In this document: positions 47,099 to 59,800 of the stretch, piece by piece | Numbering within the stretch: the stretch's first letter is position 1 | How the letters are laid out: each line of letters begins with the position of its first letter | Position numbers and translations under genes: made by a program | Source of the DNA: Chondrosia reniformis | Lineage: Eukaryota; Porifera; Demospongiae; Chondrillida; Chondrillidae | Direction of reading: 5' to 3' | Length of the DNA stretch: 64,000 nucleotides | NCBI GenBank assembly: GCA_947172415.1 | Contig: OX359202.1 | Span: 994,501 to 1,058,500 of the forward strand | The notes under the pieces: model-generated | Told to the model about the DNA's origin: nothing | What the model saw: the letters and a program-made list of their open reading frames with translations, nothing else | Databases searched by the model: none

Positions 47099-49540
47099 TT
47101 AACACATTACAAAAAGTTCAGTTTTGCTTGAACAACTGTCGTTTTCTATAGAACCACCACATACAAATACTTTATTAGAGTTAATAGGTAGTACACAAGG
47201 ATAAGTACATTCTTTACTAATGTTGCCTACTGCTGTCCATCTCTTCTGAGTTGGGTCATACACAAAAATGTCTGATCTTCCAATATTATTAATATTATCT
47301 TTTCCTCCAAACAAGACTGGCAGCTTGCTGTTGAGTAAGAGAGATGATCCATCAAATGGTGAATCAGGTATCTTCTCCCAAGTGACTGGTGATGATGTAT
47401 TATCTCTGCTCTGTACTGACTGTTGTACTGCACTCCACGGTAACCTCCAATAACTCTTAGTTGGCTCCTCTGCAGCATTCCCTCCTCCTCCTATATACAC
47501 ATATCCACCGGAAATAGTCATATCACATAAAAATATCGGTTCCGTTAATTGTAGACTCTTCAGAGAGTACCACTGCTTTGATTCTGTGTTTAACACTTCA
47601 ACTGTACTCACTACTCTCACTGTATCAGCACACCATCCACCAGCTGTGATCAAAAGGTTATCTTCAAGTGCTACTCCAAATATACCTCTAGGTGTTGGCA
47701 TAGGAGGGTAGATTTCTTCCCAATGATCATTAACATATGTAGACAGCTTTCCTGTATCTTTACGAGTAACTGTATCCCTTCCTCCAATCAGTGTCAGGTG
47801 ACCTTGTATAATGTCTGCTCCACACCAGTATTGTGGGATATCTGAAATTGTGGTCCATTTCTGATCATCAATATGGTAGATCTGTATCATCTTGCAAGGG
47901 TCACCATTACCTAGAGCTCCTCCTATAATGAAGACCTTACCATCAAGGTAGTGTGCACTTGCATCATAAACAGCTACTGGCATATCTGGTAAGTTTGATT
48001 TAAGAAAGTGATGACCACTTAAGAGGAGATCACTCCTGAAACACTACAAAACAGAAAAGATCCAACTCTATAATGTGACTGTAAAATATACATATATACA
48101 TACATACGTACATACGTTTGCACACATTACCAGAGTGTGGCTTCACATGATATACGTATTTTAATTCTTGTGTGATCAGATACAGTTAGACTATGTGTGT
48201 ATGGATAGAAAACACTGTATATAGATCAAAGAGGGTTGGGGAGAGAGGATGTACCAGATGTTAATGATATTCATAGAACACCAAAACTTATCAATACAAT
48301 GGAACCATCACCAATCTATTGAAGCCAATCACGTGACTTTTTGATATACTTATATATAGGTGCTCTACAGTGCATTCGCTTACATTGATACTTTCAATAT
48401 TTACTTTCTTTGACACTTCAAGAGGAGAGATCTGTACTGCTCCCATGTCAGATATCAGTAGCTATATGGAAATGAGGAAAGATAATGATATCAGTACTTA
48501 TATAGTCATAGGGAATGGCTCTTCATAAAGTTGTTACTATTACTCTCTAAGTATGAATGGCTGAAAAAAACATGGCCAACCTTTCTAATGTATTAGAACA
48601 AGTAATTTTAACAAGAAAAAGGTGCAATACAAGTAAATAAAAAGCATTTACATCCTAATGGATATTCCAAGTCAACATGTATACTTACCTCATCATTAGA
48701 GTGTTCTTGTATTGCCGCATACAGTGATTTTATCAGATCATGGACTATTCTAACATCAGGTCTGTTCTTGTAGTCATCCTTCAGACACAACTTGATCAAC
48801 GGCTTAAGAGGATGTTCACTTGACAGTTTGGACAGATCACCTCTCCGACGCTCCAACTCTGGTACAGTACCAATACCAACCAGACCACATGTCGGTTGGC
48901 ACTGAGTAGCAATCTGTAACATCAGAACTCCGAAGGAGAACACATCCACCTTCACACTGAAATGAGAATCGCCACTTTTCAGTGCTTCTGGTGGCATGTA
49001 CACGACATTACCAGGAGCAGTAGTGCTCATGTATACGTCTCCATTCTCCAGTAGTTTGGATTGACCGAGGTCGCTCACTTTCACGCTACCGTCTTCACCG
49101 ATCAATACATTTTTATCCGTCACGTCGCGATGGGCCACGGGAGGATTCCTTTCGTGAAGAAACTTTAGACTAGACGAAATTTTCAGACATATTTCCAATT
49201 GTCTCTTTCGGCTCAAAGTACCGAGATTTAAACTGAGATACTCACGGAGATTCTCCTTCATTCGTTCTAGAACCAACATGGGCTCGCCGGTCCTGCTTTC
49301 GAAGGCACCGTACGATTTGACGATATTGGGGTGGTCCTCGAGACTGGCTAGAAGCTGACATTCTCTGATGAAATCCTCGAGAGGTTTACCTTGAGCTATC
49401 TCACTGTGGACAGTTTTCACTGCTACAGGGCGACCATTAAATTCTCCTTCTTGTACAACACCATAAGCTCCTCGTCCAAGTTCTTTGGAAGAAAGGTTCA
49501 AGTTAACAGGGCATTTTGGAAGGCGTTGTCGTTCAGCCAT
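47099..49540 (-). CDS. KK4: kinase-kelch fusion protein
   Basis: Exons 48689-49540 (284 codons), 48384-48461 (26 codons) and 47099-48043 (314 codons and stop) join in phase 0, about 624 aa. Starts MAERQRLPKCPVNLNL. All kinase landmarks of KK2 are present (GRGAYGVV, VAVK, HRDVTDKN, DLG, PPE). The kinase exon ends HSNDE rather than LDETE. The propeller has an extra loop (GKDNINNIGRSD) in blade five and ends TELFVMC. It lacks the hAT MITE, and its introns have diverged from KK2/KK3 well beyond the exons. It borders CEP170: there is no CDC20 copy upstream, so this may be the oldest member or the right edge of the array. Confidence 0.8.
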
Positions 49541-49564
49541 ACTTTACGAGTGGGAGTGTCCATA

Positions 49565-52500
49565 TCACGCGAGACATGTAATTAAAAAATGGTATGTAGA
49601 TATAACATGTACATGTAATGTATGTGTTTTATACAATGTATGCATTGTTTTACATCGAACAATCACAAAGTTTTTGCTAAGGTCTATTTTGTCTACTGCA
49701 TCTGCAGAAAGTGAAGTGTGTTTACATTTTACAACATGTCTATTCCCATAACAGAAACCTACACTTACTGAACTAGTGTTAATCAGTGAAGATATAATGT
49801 CATTGATTTCTACAATGAGTGTTGAGGAAGAAGAGTTAGACAAAGTACAGTAGTATATTACAATTAATGTATAGCTAGTGCATAATCAATGAGCAGTTAG
49901 TATGACAACCAGAGTTAGGAGTAAAGAGTTACCTAGCAACCTCTCTTCAGTTTCTTTGAGATTTTGAAATATACTGGATGGCTCCTAAGGTCAAGAGTAC
50001 AGTCAATATGTATCACTTAAAATTTAAAATGAATCATTGAGGATAAGTCTGTACCTTATGAATATTTGGAATTGAAATACTTGTGGTTGCACCATCACTG
50101 ATTGGAATATTTCTATCTCCCAACTTCAGACTGCTGCTGAGTGTACTGTATTATGAAAGGTGACACTTCAGACTACCTAACTAGTAGAGTGTATGTAGCT
50201 ATAGAGTTAGCACTGTACCGCACTTTAGCTTATCTTTAGTGGACACTGCAAGAATGTTCAAATGAATTGATAGCTGTTCCAAATTTGATAACATCAGCCC
50301 ATCCAATGAATGTGACTGTGAGATAGAGAAACACAGAGAGTGAGGCAAATATTTCATTAACTGACACTTCAACCTATTATAGACATAAGCAGATAAATGT
50401 ATTCAAAAAGGGGGACACAATGCATATTGACAATAGCAAGTCCGCATAGAGTAGTTGAAGTCTGACTGAATTTAGATTGGTTACTTTGGAGGGGAGGGCA
50501 CGTGTTCCCAGTGGATGGTTACCAGTTCCACCACCTATGTATGCTCGAGTATAGACAGACCTGTGATACACTCCACTGCCGTCTTGCTGAGCCAACTGAA
50601 TTCTTTGCATCGTTTGGTTCTTTAGGAACATGTGGAGTTGTGCCTTCAGCTGCTAGATGTAACACATCTGACGGAGAATCCTTTGGAGATGAAGTGGCCA
50701 ATCCGATTGTAGGAGTCCTTGGTACTCCTACGTACAAGAGACAGTAAACAAAATGTGTAACTTTTCTAAATCTAACAAAGGCCCTTCACAGAGTATGAGA
50801 AGAGTAGAGAAATGGTGTATTAGATTTTTCATATACTTATGATCAATAAAAATAATCAATTAGTTGATCATTAGAGAATTCTATATTTAGTTGTTATGAG
50901 TGCAATCACAACTACTGAGGATTGAGCAAATGAACAATCTGATGTTTTGACCCAAAGATGATACAATGAACGTACTGGTTTGACTTAAAACAGACTTTCC
51001 AAATAAGTGGGAAAATCTACCAGTAATGAATCTCATTATCATTATTCAACACTCAGTTTAGAGAGGTATTCAAGTACTAACTGTTGGGCGTCTGTTCAGG
51101 GTCGCTTGTGTCATCATTTCCAGTGTTAGGACCGCCCTCATCTTCCACTGGTACTTCACCAGCACCTCCAACACCATCAGATATAGCATGCAGGGCTCTA
51201 TACAGGGAATGGTATACCATATAGTGAAATTTTTTTGCAAGGACTATAATTTTGCATATTTTGGGAGCGAACCCCAAATCACACCTTTTTTCTTGATATT
51301 CAAATTTCACGTGTTTTAGCTAAATGTAACTCATTAAGAATAGCGATCATTTATTCTGAGGACTATTCCAAAGATTTATGAAAATTCTGTGAAAATAGCC
51401 CGCTATATGGTATATAATGTACACATCTAAATGTAGTGGAGTTAGTTGAATACGTATAATAATTGTCTTACTTTTCCATTGGATCATCTTTCTGAACACC
51501 AAAGTTGGCTGCTACAATTGATTCTTCTCCAACCACAACCATTTCCTCTTGTCCTGGAGCAACAAGCTGTGACATTTCTCTTCCTCCCTCTTCTCCTTCG
51601 ACCTTTCGTCCTTCCAAACCTTCCATTCCACTTGTGTCATACTGTTGTAAGTGAGGACCTTTGACATCTTGTTCCACTGTCTGATGGTCCTTTGGAGGCT
51701 TGCCGGTTTCCTTTGAGTTTGCTACCTTCTCACTCTTCTCTTTCTTCACGACTGTCTGATTGGCTATCTGAGGAAGGTCAGACGGAGCTGCAGAGGAACT
51801 GTCTTTCTTTGTGTACGTTCGTCTCTCTGTAGTGTTTCTAGCAAAGGGACTAGAACTTCTTGTGTCACCTTTGACCTTGCTCTGGACTGCACCAGAGCTC
51901 TTTGACCTTGGCTGTTTGCCTAGTGTAGTCTTTGTAGCCTTCTTGCCTACTGGAGGTGTGTACTGGTTCCTAGGCAACGGAGTGGTCTTCTTGCCTTTTG
52001 CCTTTGAAGAACTAGCTGAGGAAGGAGTTACAGATTTGCGTTGTTTATCTGACTTCTTTGGCGACAATCTTTTAGCAAGAGAAGAGAGAGATGGCAGAGA
52101 TTTACGTGATTTTGGTTTGTTATCGTCATCAAAAGATATTGTCCAGGTGGTTCCAAAACCTAACGAATCATCAAGGCCAACCACTTCACTAGAGGGATCC
52201 GGTGATGGTGTTGGGACTCCATCACTGGGTAGAAAATCTGGGGCTACAGACCCTTCTGAGGGTCCTTGCTCTGATCCTGTGAGAGTTATGGTGGAGTTGG
52301 CAATTGCTTTGTGAGGTAATCCCTGTTGCTGTGGCTTGTCTATTGCTGAGGAATGACCACCATTGTGCTCGTTTCCCTCAATATCCTCTACCTGAAGTTG
52401 GTCAACAGTGGGAGACTTGTCTCCTTCAGAATTTTCAGTGGCTTCTGTTCTGGTTACCTCCACACCACCATCGTCACCTCCTACGAGTGTCGTGCCACCC

Positions 52501-55500
52501 CTCTTCTTCTTTGAGAGCTTCTTCTCCAGTTTTGTTGTCTTCTTCTGTTCCAGGATGTCATCAGAAGTGGAACTGGAGCTCCGAGATCTGCTCTCCTGGT
52601 TTCCGCCATCTTTATCTCCCCACCAGTCTGGTTTGCCATACAGGCTTGAGTTTCTCGACAGAGTAGGACTTTTGGAAATGTCAACTACGTAACACAGAGC
52701 AAAGGAAATCTAACTCTCTCATAATTATAATAATCTTTTTAAGATGGTTTATCTTTAGTCTTTTGAACATCTGGAGGTACTGTTTCTTTAAAATCTCATT
52801 CTCTTAAAAACTTACACACAACACAAATATTACATGTTTACATGACACTACGTATAGTACTATAAAAATCTATTATTTAGCTAAGCATATATTTATAAAT
52901 TCTGATATATATATATATACATGTGCATAAACATTTCAAACTTTTTTCCATAAAAATTACATTGTAAGAAAGATATGGCTTATAAGTAATTGCATGACAG
53001 ATGTTTGTATCACTACTTACCTACACCTCTGCCATCCTGCCTCTTCAAACTGCCATTTTTCTTGACTCTAGCATTCACCTCTGCCTGCTTGGAGACGGAG
53101 GTGAAGTTACTGCTGACATCACTGTCAAAGTTTGGCATCTTGGAACTCTTCGCCGAAGGGACTGGATTGACCAAACTTTCATTGTCACTCTCCAGGTTCA
53201 GTAGTGCTTGAGTCAGCTCACCTATCGAGGACATATCATGCATGTCTCCCTCGGCATTCCAGTGAGGTGGGTGAGGGTTAGGTGGATGGGCAGCTGGGTA
53301 GAACAATCTGCTATCTCCTAAGTTAGAGGAAGATGGCGGCTGATTCTTTTGGAAGGTCTGGCTGTGCAGACTAGATGGGTGATAGGATATATTATGCTGT
53401 TGCATTGGAAAGTTTGGGTTGGTTGTCATGGCAACTGACTGAGCTTGTGGTGGTAATAGATGGGCAGTGGGAAGAGAGGCTACACTTTCCGGACTGCCCA
53501 CTCCTGTGGCTGCAGTTACAGGAATGTAATACGTCATTGGCTATAGAAGATGAGAAAGTAACACCATTTAGCTGTGGCTATCATTGGACATCCTTTGAAC
53601 ATATTTATATGTAAAGATCACAATGTAGTTTCCTTAAGAAACTTATTAGTAACTATGGTAACTATTTTCTAAATTAGTTTCCTGTGTCAGATACACTCCT
53701 TTGATAATTCATTACATACATCATTAGTTAAACTACCAAACACTTTAGGTAGCCAGTGATAAGAGTAATTGTTTTTAAATAAAATTGTAAATCTATAAAA
53801 CTATACATACTGGCTCAGTGGGGAAGAAGAGAAATAGAAGGAGAAATCCTCATTCAAAGCTCTCACTAGGTTTAGTTTCTTATAGGCCCTTTACTCTAAA
53901 GTAGTTGTAGCATGTAAGAAACATTATTCATACATATGTAGTATGGCTAGCATACAATGGGGCTAATGAAGATGTGGAGAAAGGAAGAAAAGAAGCCTAA
54001 CTGTATCCTCATCCAAAGCTATAGGTTTTAATTGCCCTAAGTCTAACTTATGTGTTTTGGTATATTCTATTTGTGTTTCCTCGACCTCTTGGATAACAGG
54101 GTAGGATAATGGTTGTTTATTACAGGTAGAGCAAGAGTCCATAATGGTTGTTTATTACAGGTAGAGCAAGAGTCCATAATGGTTGTTTATTACAGGTAGA
54201 GCAAGAGTCCATAATGGTTGTTTATTACAGGTAGAGCAAGAGTCCATAATGGCTGCATGTGATCTCATATAGCAGACCTCCATTTACCAAAGCTCCAATG
54301 ATGTCACTCTTAATAAGAATGAAAATTGAATATAACAAGGTTAATATCATTTCCCATTTTAGAGGTCAACTGGAGTGAACAGTCAGAAAGCTGTCTCTAG
54401 CTCTCCTTCGGCTGGCTTCCTTCCCTCCTCCCAGCAGGGAGGGGGCAACACTTGTAGGTACCTTATGGATCAGTGGATGTGATCATGAACAATAATGTCA
54501 TGACATACTATTTCAAAGCCTATATGCCAAGGATGAGGTAAATAGATGATTATTTAGTAGTTAAACACATCTGATCAATGATCAATGATGGAAATTTTTA
54601 AATTGACTAGTTAATCAAATAGGAATATCTTATTATATGTCACAATCATTCTATTCTTCTCCACTGAACCTTTCAAAATATTAATGATGCTAAATTTACA
54701 CACTTAAGCAGTCCTGAGCGATTAGAATGAGGAGGAGAAGTGTCTTGTGTCCTCATCTAAAGCTCACATATAAAATCAGCCTACGTATGTGATAACTATT
54801 AGCTCTATGAGAGCTTGCATAGTTATTATGCAATAGTGGACCTATCCCCATGGTCCTGGCTCAATGAAGAACAGACCGTACTTACAGCCCTTTCAGAAGG
54901 TTATTAGAATGTGTGATTGTTAAAGATTGTGAAAAGTCATTTAACCTTCCACCAGCCAGCCCTCTACACTAAAGGTATCCTTTGACCTTTGACCTCCATG
55001 TACCCAGGTAGGTCTTGCAACATAAGGGAAAATCCAGAGTTGTAAATAATTGTGACATAAATATATAAATAATTGGCAATATTGATTTACTAAATCATAA
55101 TATTGACAAGTACATCCTTTGCAATATGGAACTGAGCCTATAAGAAATCAATACATCTCATTGGCTGATTCACCATATTGGTTACCTAGGAAACGGCTTA
55201 CCATATATGATATATTGGGTTGTGGATGTCCATGTGACTGTACAACACTGTGCTGGGGAGAGGGGTGCATCTGTGGTACGGCAAAATACTGAAGGGGCAC
55301 GCCTCCAAGGGGCGTGTGCGAGGAGTTTAGAGGTTGCGTCATCAGTTGTGGAGAGTATGCTGACGAAGCAGTTTGTTGGGGCTGTTGAGAGGAAATGGAG
55401 GGACTTTGTGGATGAATGATTGGCTGATCATGGCTTGCTGCAGTATGATGGTATATTGACATTTCTCTGTATGATGGTAGCTCTTCTATCCTCAGAACAC

Positions 55501-56773
55501 CAATGTCTAGAGGTGTGAAAAAGGTATATAAATCTTAAAAGTGTCTCCTGTGTAAGGATGACCAAAAAAGGCATGGATCTTGAAAGCCATTATTTCTGAA
55601 GCTACACAAGACCATTAAAGGTGAAGCATGCCCTGTATGGTTGTATAGCAACACAAGCCAGATAGTGCAGGATTCACCAGAGATTAGTGGGGTACAGAAA
55701 ATACTTTAAATGGACACATTGACTAATTGTGAGATTATAATAATTGCAGGGGGTTAATCAAGATAATTGCATATAATGCTGAAGCAGTGGGCCTGCAGAC
55801 ATTTTATCAAACTATTTTACTCTTTAGAAACTTAAAACATTGACAACATTTTCTAGAATTTAAAGACATTAATTTATAAAGATCTAACAACTGAATACAG
55901 TTAATTTTCTAGTTCTCTTATTCCATTCATCCAAAAGGCACTACTTTACAAGTCAAAATGATTCAAGAAAGGTTAAGAAATTCTACAAACATACCACGTC
56001 CAATCTTCAGAATGTCTCGTACAGAAATACTTGGCTGATCATTCTTGCCCAGTCTGACCTCATTCAAATAAGTCTAGTGTGAAGAGAGGGGAGAGACATG
56101 CAAAGTGAAATAGAGAGACTATGTTACATTCTTGCCTAATCTGACCTCATACAAATAAGTCTAGTGTGAGGAAGGAGATACAGAATGAAAGAGAAATAGA
56201 GAGATCATGTCAATTTTGACTGCTTAGATCATACAGCAGGTAAAGAACCACAAATTGTTATTGCTGATTGAAAAAATATAGTCATCTAGAAGATTAATAT
56301 GATACGACTTCATTAATTACACACATCAAAGAGATTTGTGCACAAAGGGAATACTTTGAAATTCCTAAAATCTCGTAGATACGTGTGCTAGTTCAATCTA
56401 AGCTAATCTTAACTATCTTCTCTACAAACACGACAATCGTATCTCAACACACTGTATTATATAAAGTCTAAACTGTACAGTGAGATCACAAGTGTTGTGC
56501 AACACTATCCCTACCCCGTTCACGCTGCCGAGGTCTCTCAGACTGTGGGTACCTCTGGCTGGATTGTACTCCAGTACAGCATGCTTCAGTTCAATTGTTC
56601 TTGACTAAAGGAGTATTCAATGAAACATTAAATTTTATTTAATCGAGAATCTATTTGTATAAATATCTACCAACCTGTAATTTAAGGTCGCATTCCTCGC
56701 CTCTACCTATAATTACGGTTGACTGGTCGGGAAATTTATGAAGTTCTCCTTTGATTCTGATGGCCCATGGCAT
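49565..56773 (-). CDS. CEP170: CEP170-like FHA-domain centrosomal protein
   Basis: CEP170 proteins bind microtubules and mark subdistal appendages of the mother centriole. Exons: 56675-56773, 56515-56604, 55995-56073, 55202-55506, 53021-53540, 51472-52689, about 51080-51194, about 50560-50733, about 50228-50300, about 50050-50145, about 49935-49990, and a last exon starting about 49817. The N terminus MPWAIRIKGELHKFPDQSTV with IIGRGEECDLKL, SRTIELKHAVLEYN and SVNGTYLNEVR is a complete FHA domain matching CEP170. Then come a long Q/S/P-rich region, TWTISFDDDNKPKSRKS (like the CEP170 EFDDD-RKR motif), a basic serine-rich region, and a C terminus (SLDGLMLSNLEQLS, SSIFQNLKETEERLL) matching the conserved CEP170 end. 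About 1000 aa, shorter than human. The last exons and stop are uncertain: if the final frame is used, the stop lies only 25 bp before KK4. Confidence 0.85.
53812..54060 (+). repeat. R1 copies in CEP170 intron
   Basis: Truncated copy 53812-53935 (CCTCATTCAAAGCTCTCAC, TAGGTTTAGTTTC, AAAGTAGTTGTAGCATG) followed by a second partial one at 53965-54050 (CCTCATCCAAAGCTATAGG). Confidence 0.6.
54104..54250. repeat. 35-bp tandem repeat in CEP170 intron
   Basis: Four nearly identical copies of ATAATGGTTGTTTATTACAG followed by GTAGAGCAAGAGTCC. Each plus-strand unit contains TATTACAG|GTAGAG, which reads as an acceptor next to a donor, but the host gene lies on the other strand. Confidence 0.95.
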
Positions 56774-56897
56774 TCTGATAGATCGATTAGGTTGAGGAAT
56801 TCTCTAAAATGGCGGGTATTTCGCGCGAGAATTTCAAATGCCAGCCATTTTGAACATTTAATAAAAAAGGGTTGTACCTTTTAGTTTGGCGGTTGAA
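56774..56897. promoter_or_regulatory. Bidirectional promoter, CEP170 / HAUS5-like
   Basis: 124 bp between two divergent start codons. Contains TTTCGCGCGAGA at 56819-56830, an exact E2F-type core (TTTCGCGC), next to AAAATGGCGGG, and a second CCATTTTGAA element. No TATA box. CpG-rich compared with the flanking introns. Points to shared, possibly S/G2-phase, control. Confidence 0.65.
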
Positions 56898-59800
56898 ATG
56901 GCAAATTTGAAAGCGTGGAGATCTGCTCAAGACACAACTTTAGAGGCCATTATTAACGACTTATGCAAGTTGTGTCCAAAAGATGTCCTTCCTAACATCG
57001 ATGAGCTAAAAAGGTGAGTTTCGAATGCGTTTCTCTTATCAAATTGAGCACTTCTCTACGTACTATGGGTTATATGACCACATTGTGGGTGCGCGTGACC
57101 AATGGGAGGAAGGATGTGACTTCAAACTGGCTCTATAAACATAAACCCTATTAACACCCACTTCTATAGGTAGTGATAAGATTAGGACGTGGAAGAGAGA
57201 AAGTAATTATTACCTCGTTTAGTTTGATATTGAGTTAAAAGGTTATCATTAGAAGGTTAAAATCTGAGGATGATTTCAACCAAACAACATGATCTAGTGT
57301 TGTGTGGTTAGGTAGTCCTTCATAGTGTAATGTACATGTATAAGTGATCATTCAATGTACCATACAATCTATGTGTGTAGTGCAATCTGTTGATAAGGGC
57401 TAACCACAACTATTAGCCCTCTGATTAATCTGGTGTACAATCTCTGTGTGTAGTGATAAGGACTAACCACAACTATTAGCCTTAATGGAAGTGTTGTAGT
57501 GATATTCCTTTATGTTGAACTATATATGTAACTGATAAGGCAAAGTTTAGAGATTGCCACAGTATATATAGCTTATTAAATTATCAGTGTTTTTAATATA
57601 GCACATTATATCCCTGTGAAAAGATATTCTTATGATTATAGTCAAAAATGTATGTAATGGTATACGTAGATATAATAGATTTTGCCACTTTTGAGGGTTC
57701 CAGTCCAGTTACAAAACATTTTAGCTCAAACTTGTATCACATATAATAGTGTAGCATGCATGTGGAAAATCCTTAAATACGGAAGAGTTTTTCTGAGAAA
57801 ATATGTGTATACCCATTAAAATGTCCTGCTATATATATATATATATGTGTGGTTAGTATATGTGTGGTTAGTATATGTGTGGTTAGTATATGTGTGGTTA
57901 GTATATGTGTGGTTAGTATATGTGTGGTTAGTATATGTGTGGTTAGTATATGTGTGGTTAGTATATGTGTGGTTAGTATATGTGTGGTTAGTATATGTGT
58001 GGTTAGTATATATGTGTGGTTAGTATATGTGTGGTTAGTATATGTGTGGTTAGTATTTGTGTGGTTAGTATATGTGTGTGGTTAGTATATGTGTGGTTAG
58101 TATATGTGTGGTTAGTATTTGTGTGGTTAGTATATGTGTGGTTAGTATATGTGTGGTTAGTATATGTGTGGTTAGTATATGTGTGGTTAGTATATGTGTG
58201 GTTAGTATATGTGTGGTTAGTTAGTATATTTGTGTGTGTTTTATGTAGTTTAGTAACTGAAAGGAATGCGAGTACATGGATCAGTGTGGTTGAAGGGCTC
58301 CACCAATCAGATAGCGTGTAAGTCATCACAAATCATTCGATTGAGTTTAGTATTATTTAACTCTTTGGCCGCTAGTTCTACAGTTCTCACACAGCCAGAC
58401 CCATATTTGTGTGCCGTAGTTGTCACTGTTTGTCCCATCTACAGAACTAGTACAGTGTATATAGTTCTCACTAGGTTTAGCTCCCTATAGGCCTTTTACT
58501 GTAGTATAGCTGTAGTTTGTAGGAAAATATCATTTTTGATTATAATTTAAATATACAGAGTATACCATGATAGTAATACCATATTATTGCTGTATACATG
58601 CATTCATAATACTGTCAATGTACGTATACCATTAATTGTATTGAACAATGTATGTATGTACATATGGTGGACAGATAATGTTTGACTGTGTTATGTATTT
58701 ATTATACAGTATATATTGACTTAGTTTTTGTTGGCAGAATGTATGTATGTATGAGGTGAATTTAATTGTATGATTGATTGACATAAGGGCTGTAGTTGAT
58801 ATTAAATTGGTACTTTTATACTATCTCTGGTAGACCTGAGAATGATGGCATCTTTGAGACCAGGAATCTCAGTGAGGAACTCTTAGCTGTGGATGCAGCT
58901 ATTGTGCGAATGGAGAGAGAAGTCACACAACTACAGGAGGAGGTTTCACAGCTGGGTGAGCTAGTTTGGGTTGCTATGGCTGCTCTGTGGTCTAACGGCA
59001 CCTCAGTATTACCTCCCCACAACTAAATGGCCAAATATCTGACCTTCATACTTGTAGCATGAACTGGCAGTTACATCAAGCCAAACCAGCCCTGTACCTT
59101 AGTTTATAAGGGAAGGTATATGATTGTCTACATGTGTATAGATAGCATATTTAGAGAAGTGGAGACCAATATATAAATTGAAATTTTACCTGATTTGAAA
59201 CTCCTAAAACATTCTTATCAGAAAGGGAGGGTCTGTGATGATGTTCCAACGTTTGTCACTGGTTAGAATGAGTGGACTCCCTTTAAGGCCTTCTTATATG
59301 TGATATGGACTTATAATCAAGTCAAGCTTAACCATAGAGACACTAATTATATATATGCTGCATCTATGGTTGAATACAGCAAAGTATATAGGTCTCAGAA
59401 AGCCCCTTAGCAACCGTTGCTAGGATACGGGCTGGTATGAACTCCTTCTCTCTGTGGGAGTGTGGTGAATTATATGTTGCAACTTCTGGTTGTGACCCAC
59501 TACATCCCTTACCTCCTTTTAGAGCCCTTTCCTTGCTTAACCTGTCGTCCATGGTGTCCCATGATCATTGTTATACTATAGATACGTAGATATACTCCAC
59601 TGGGAACCCAGTAGGGTACAAAGGTCAAACCTCTAACACAAAATTAAAATTAAACATTTGTTACATTGCAAAGAGACTAGCTATGAACACAAATGACAGA
59701 TAAGATTCTGTAGTGATTTGAATGAGTTAGATATTCCTATGTGATTGTGTGCATCATAGCTTAGATTCATTTAAAGTGAAAGATTTTAAAATATAAACTG

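Noticed and set aside
57849-58329. Val/Ser/Trp and Asn/His/Thr repeat frames on both strands
   Set aside because: Both come from the 15-bp minisatellite; only the last part is the real exon 2 of the HAUS5-like gene.
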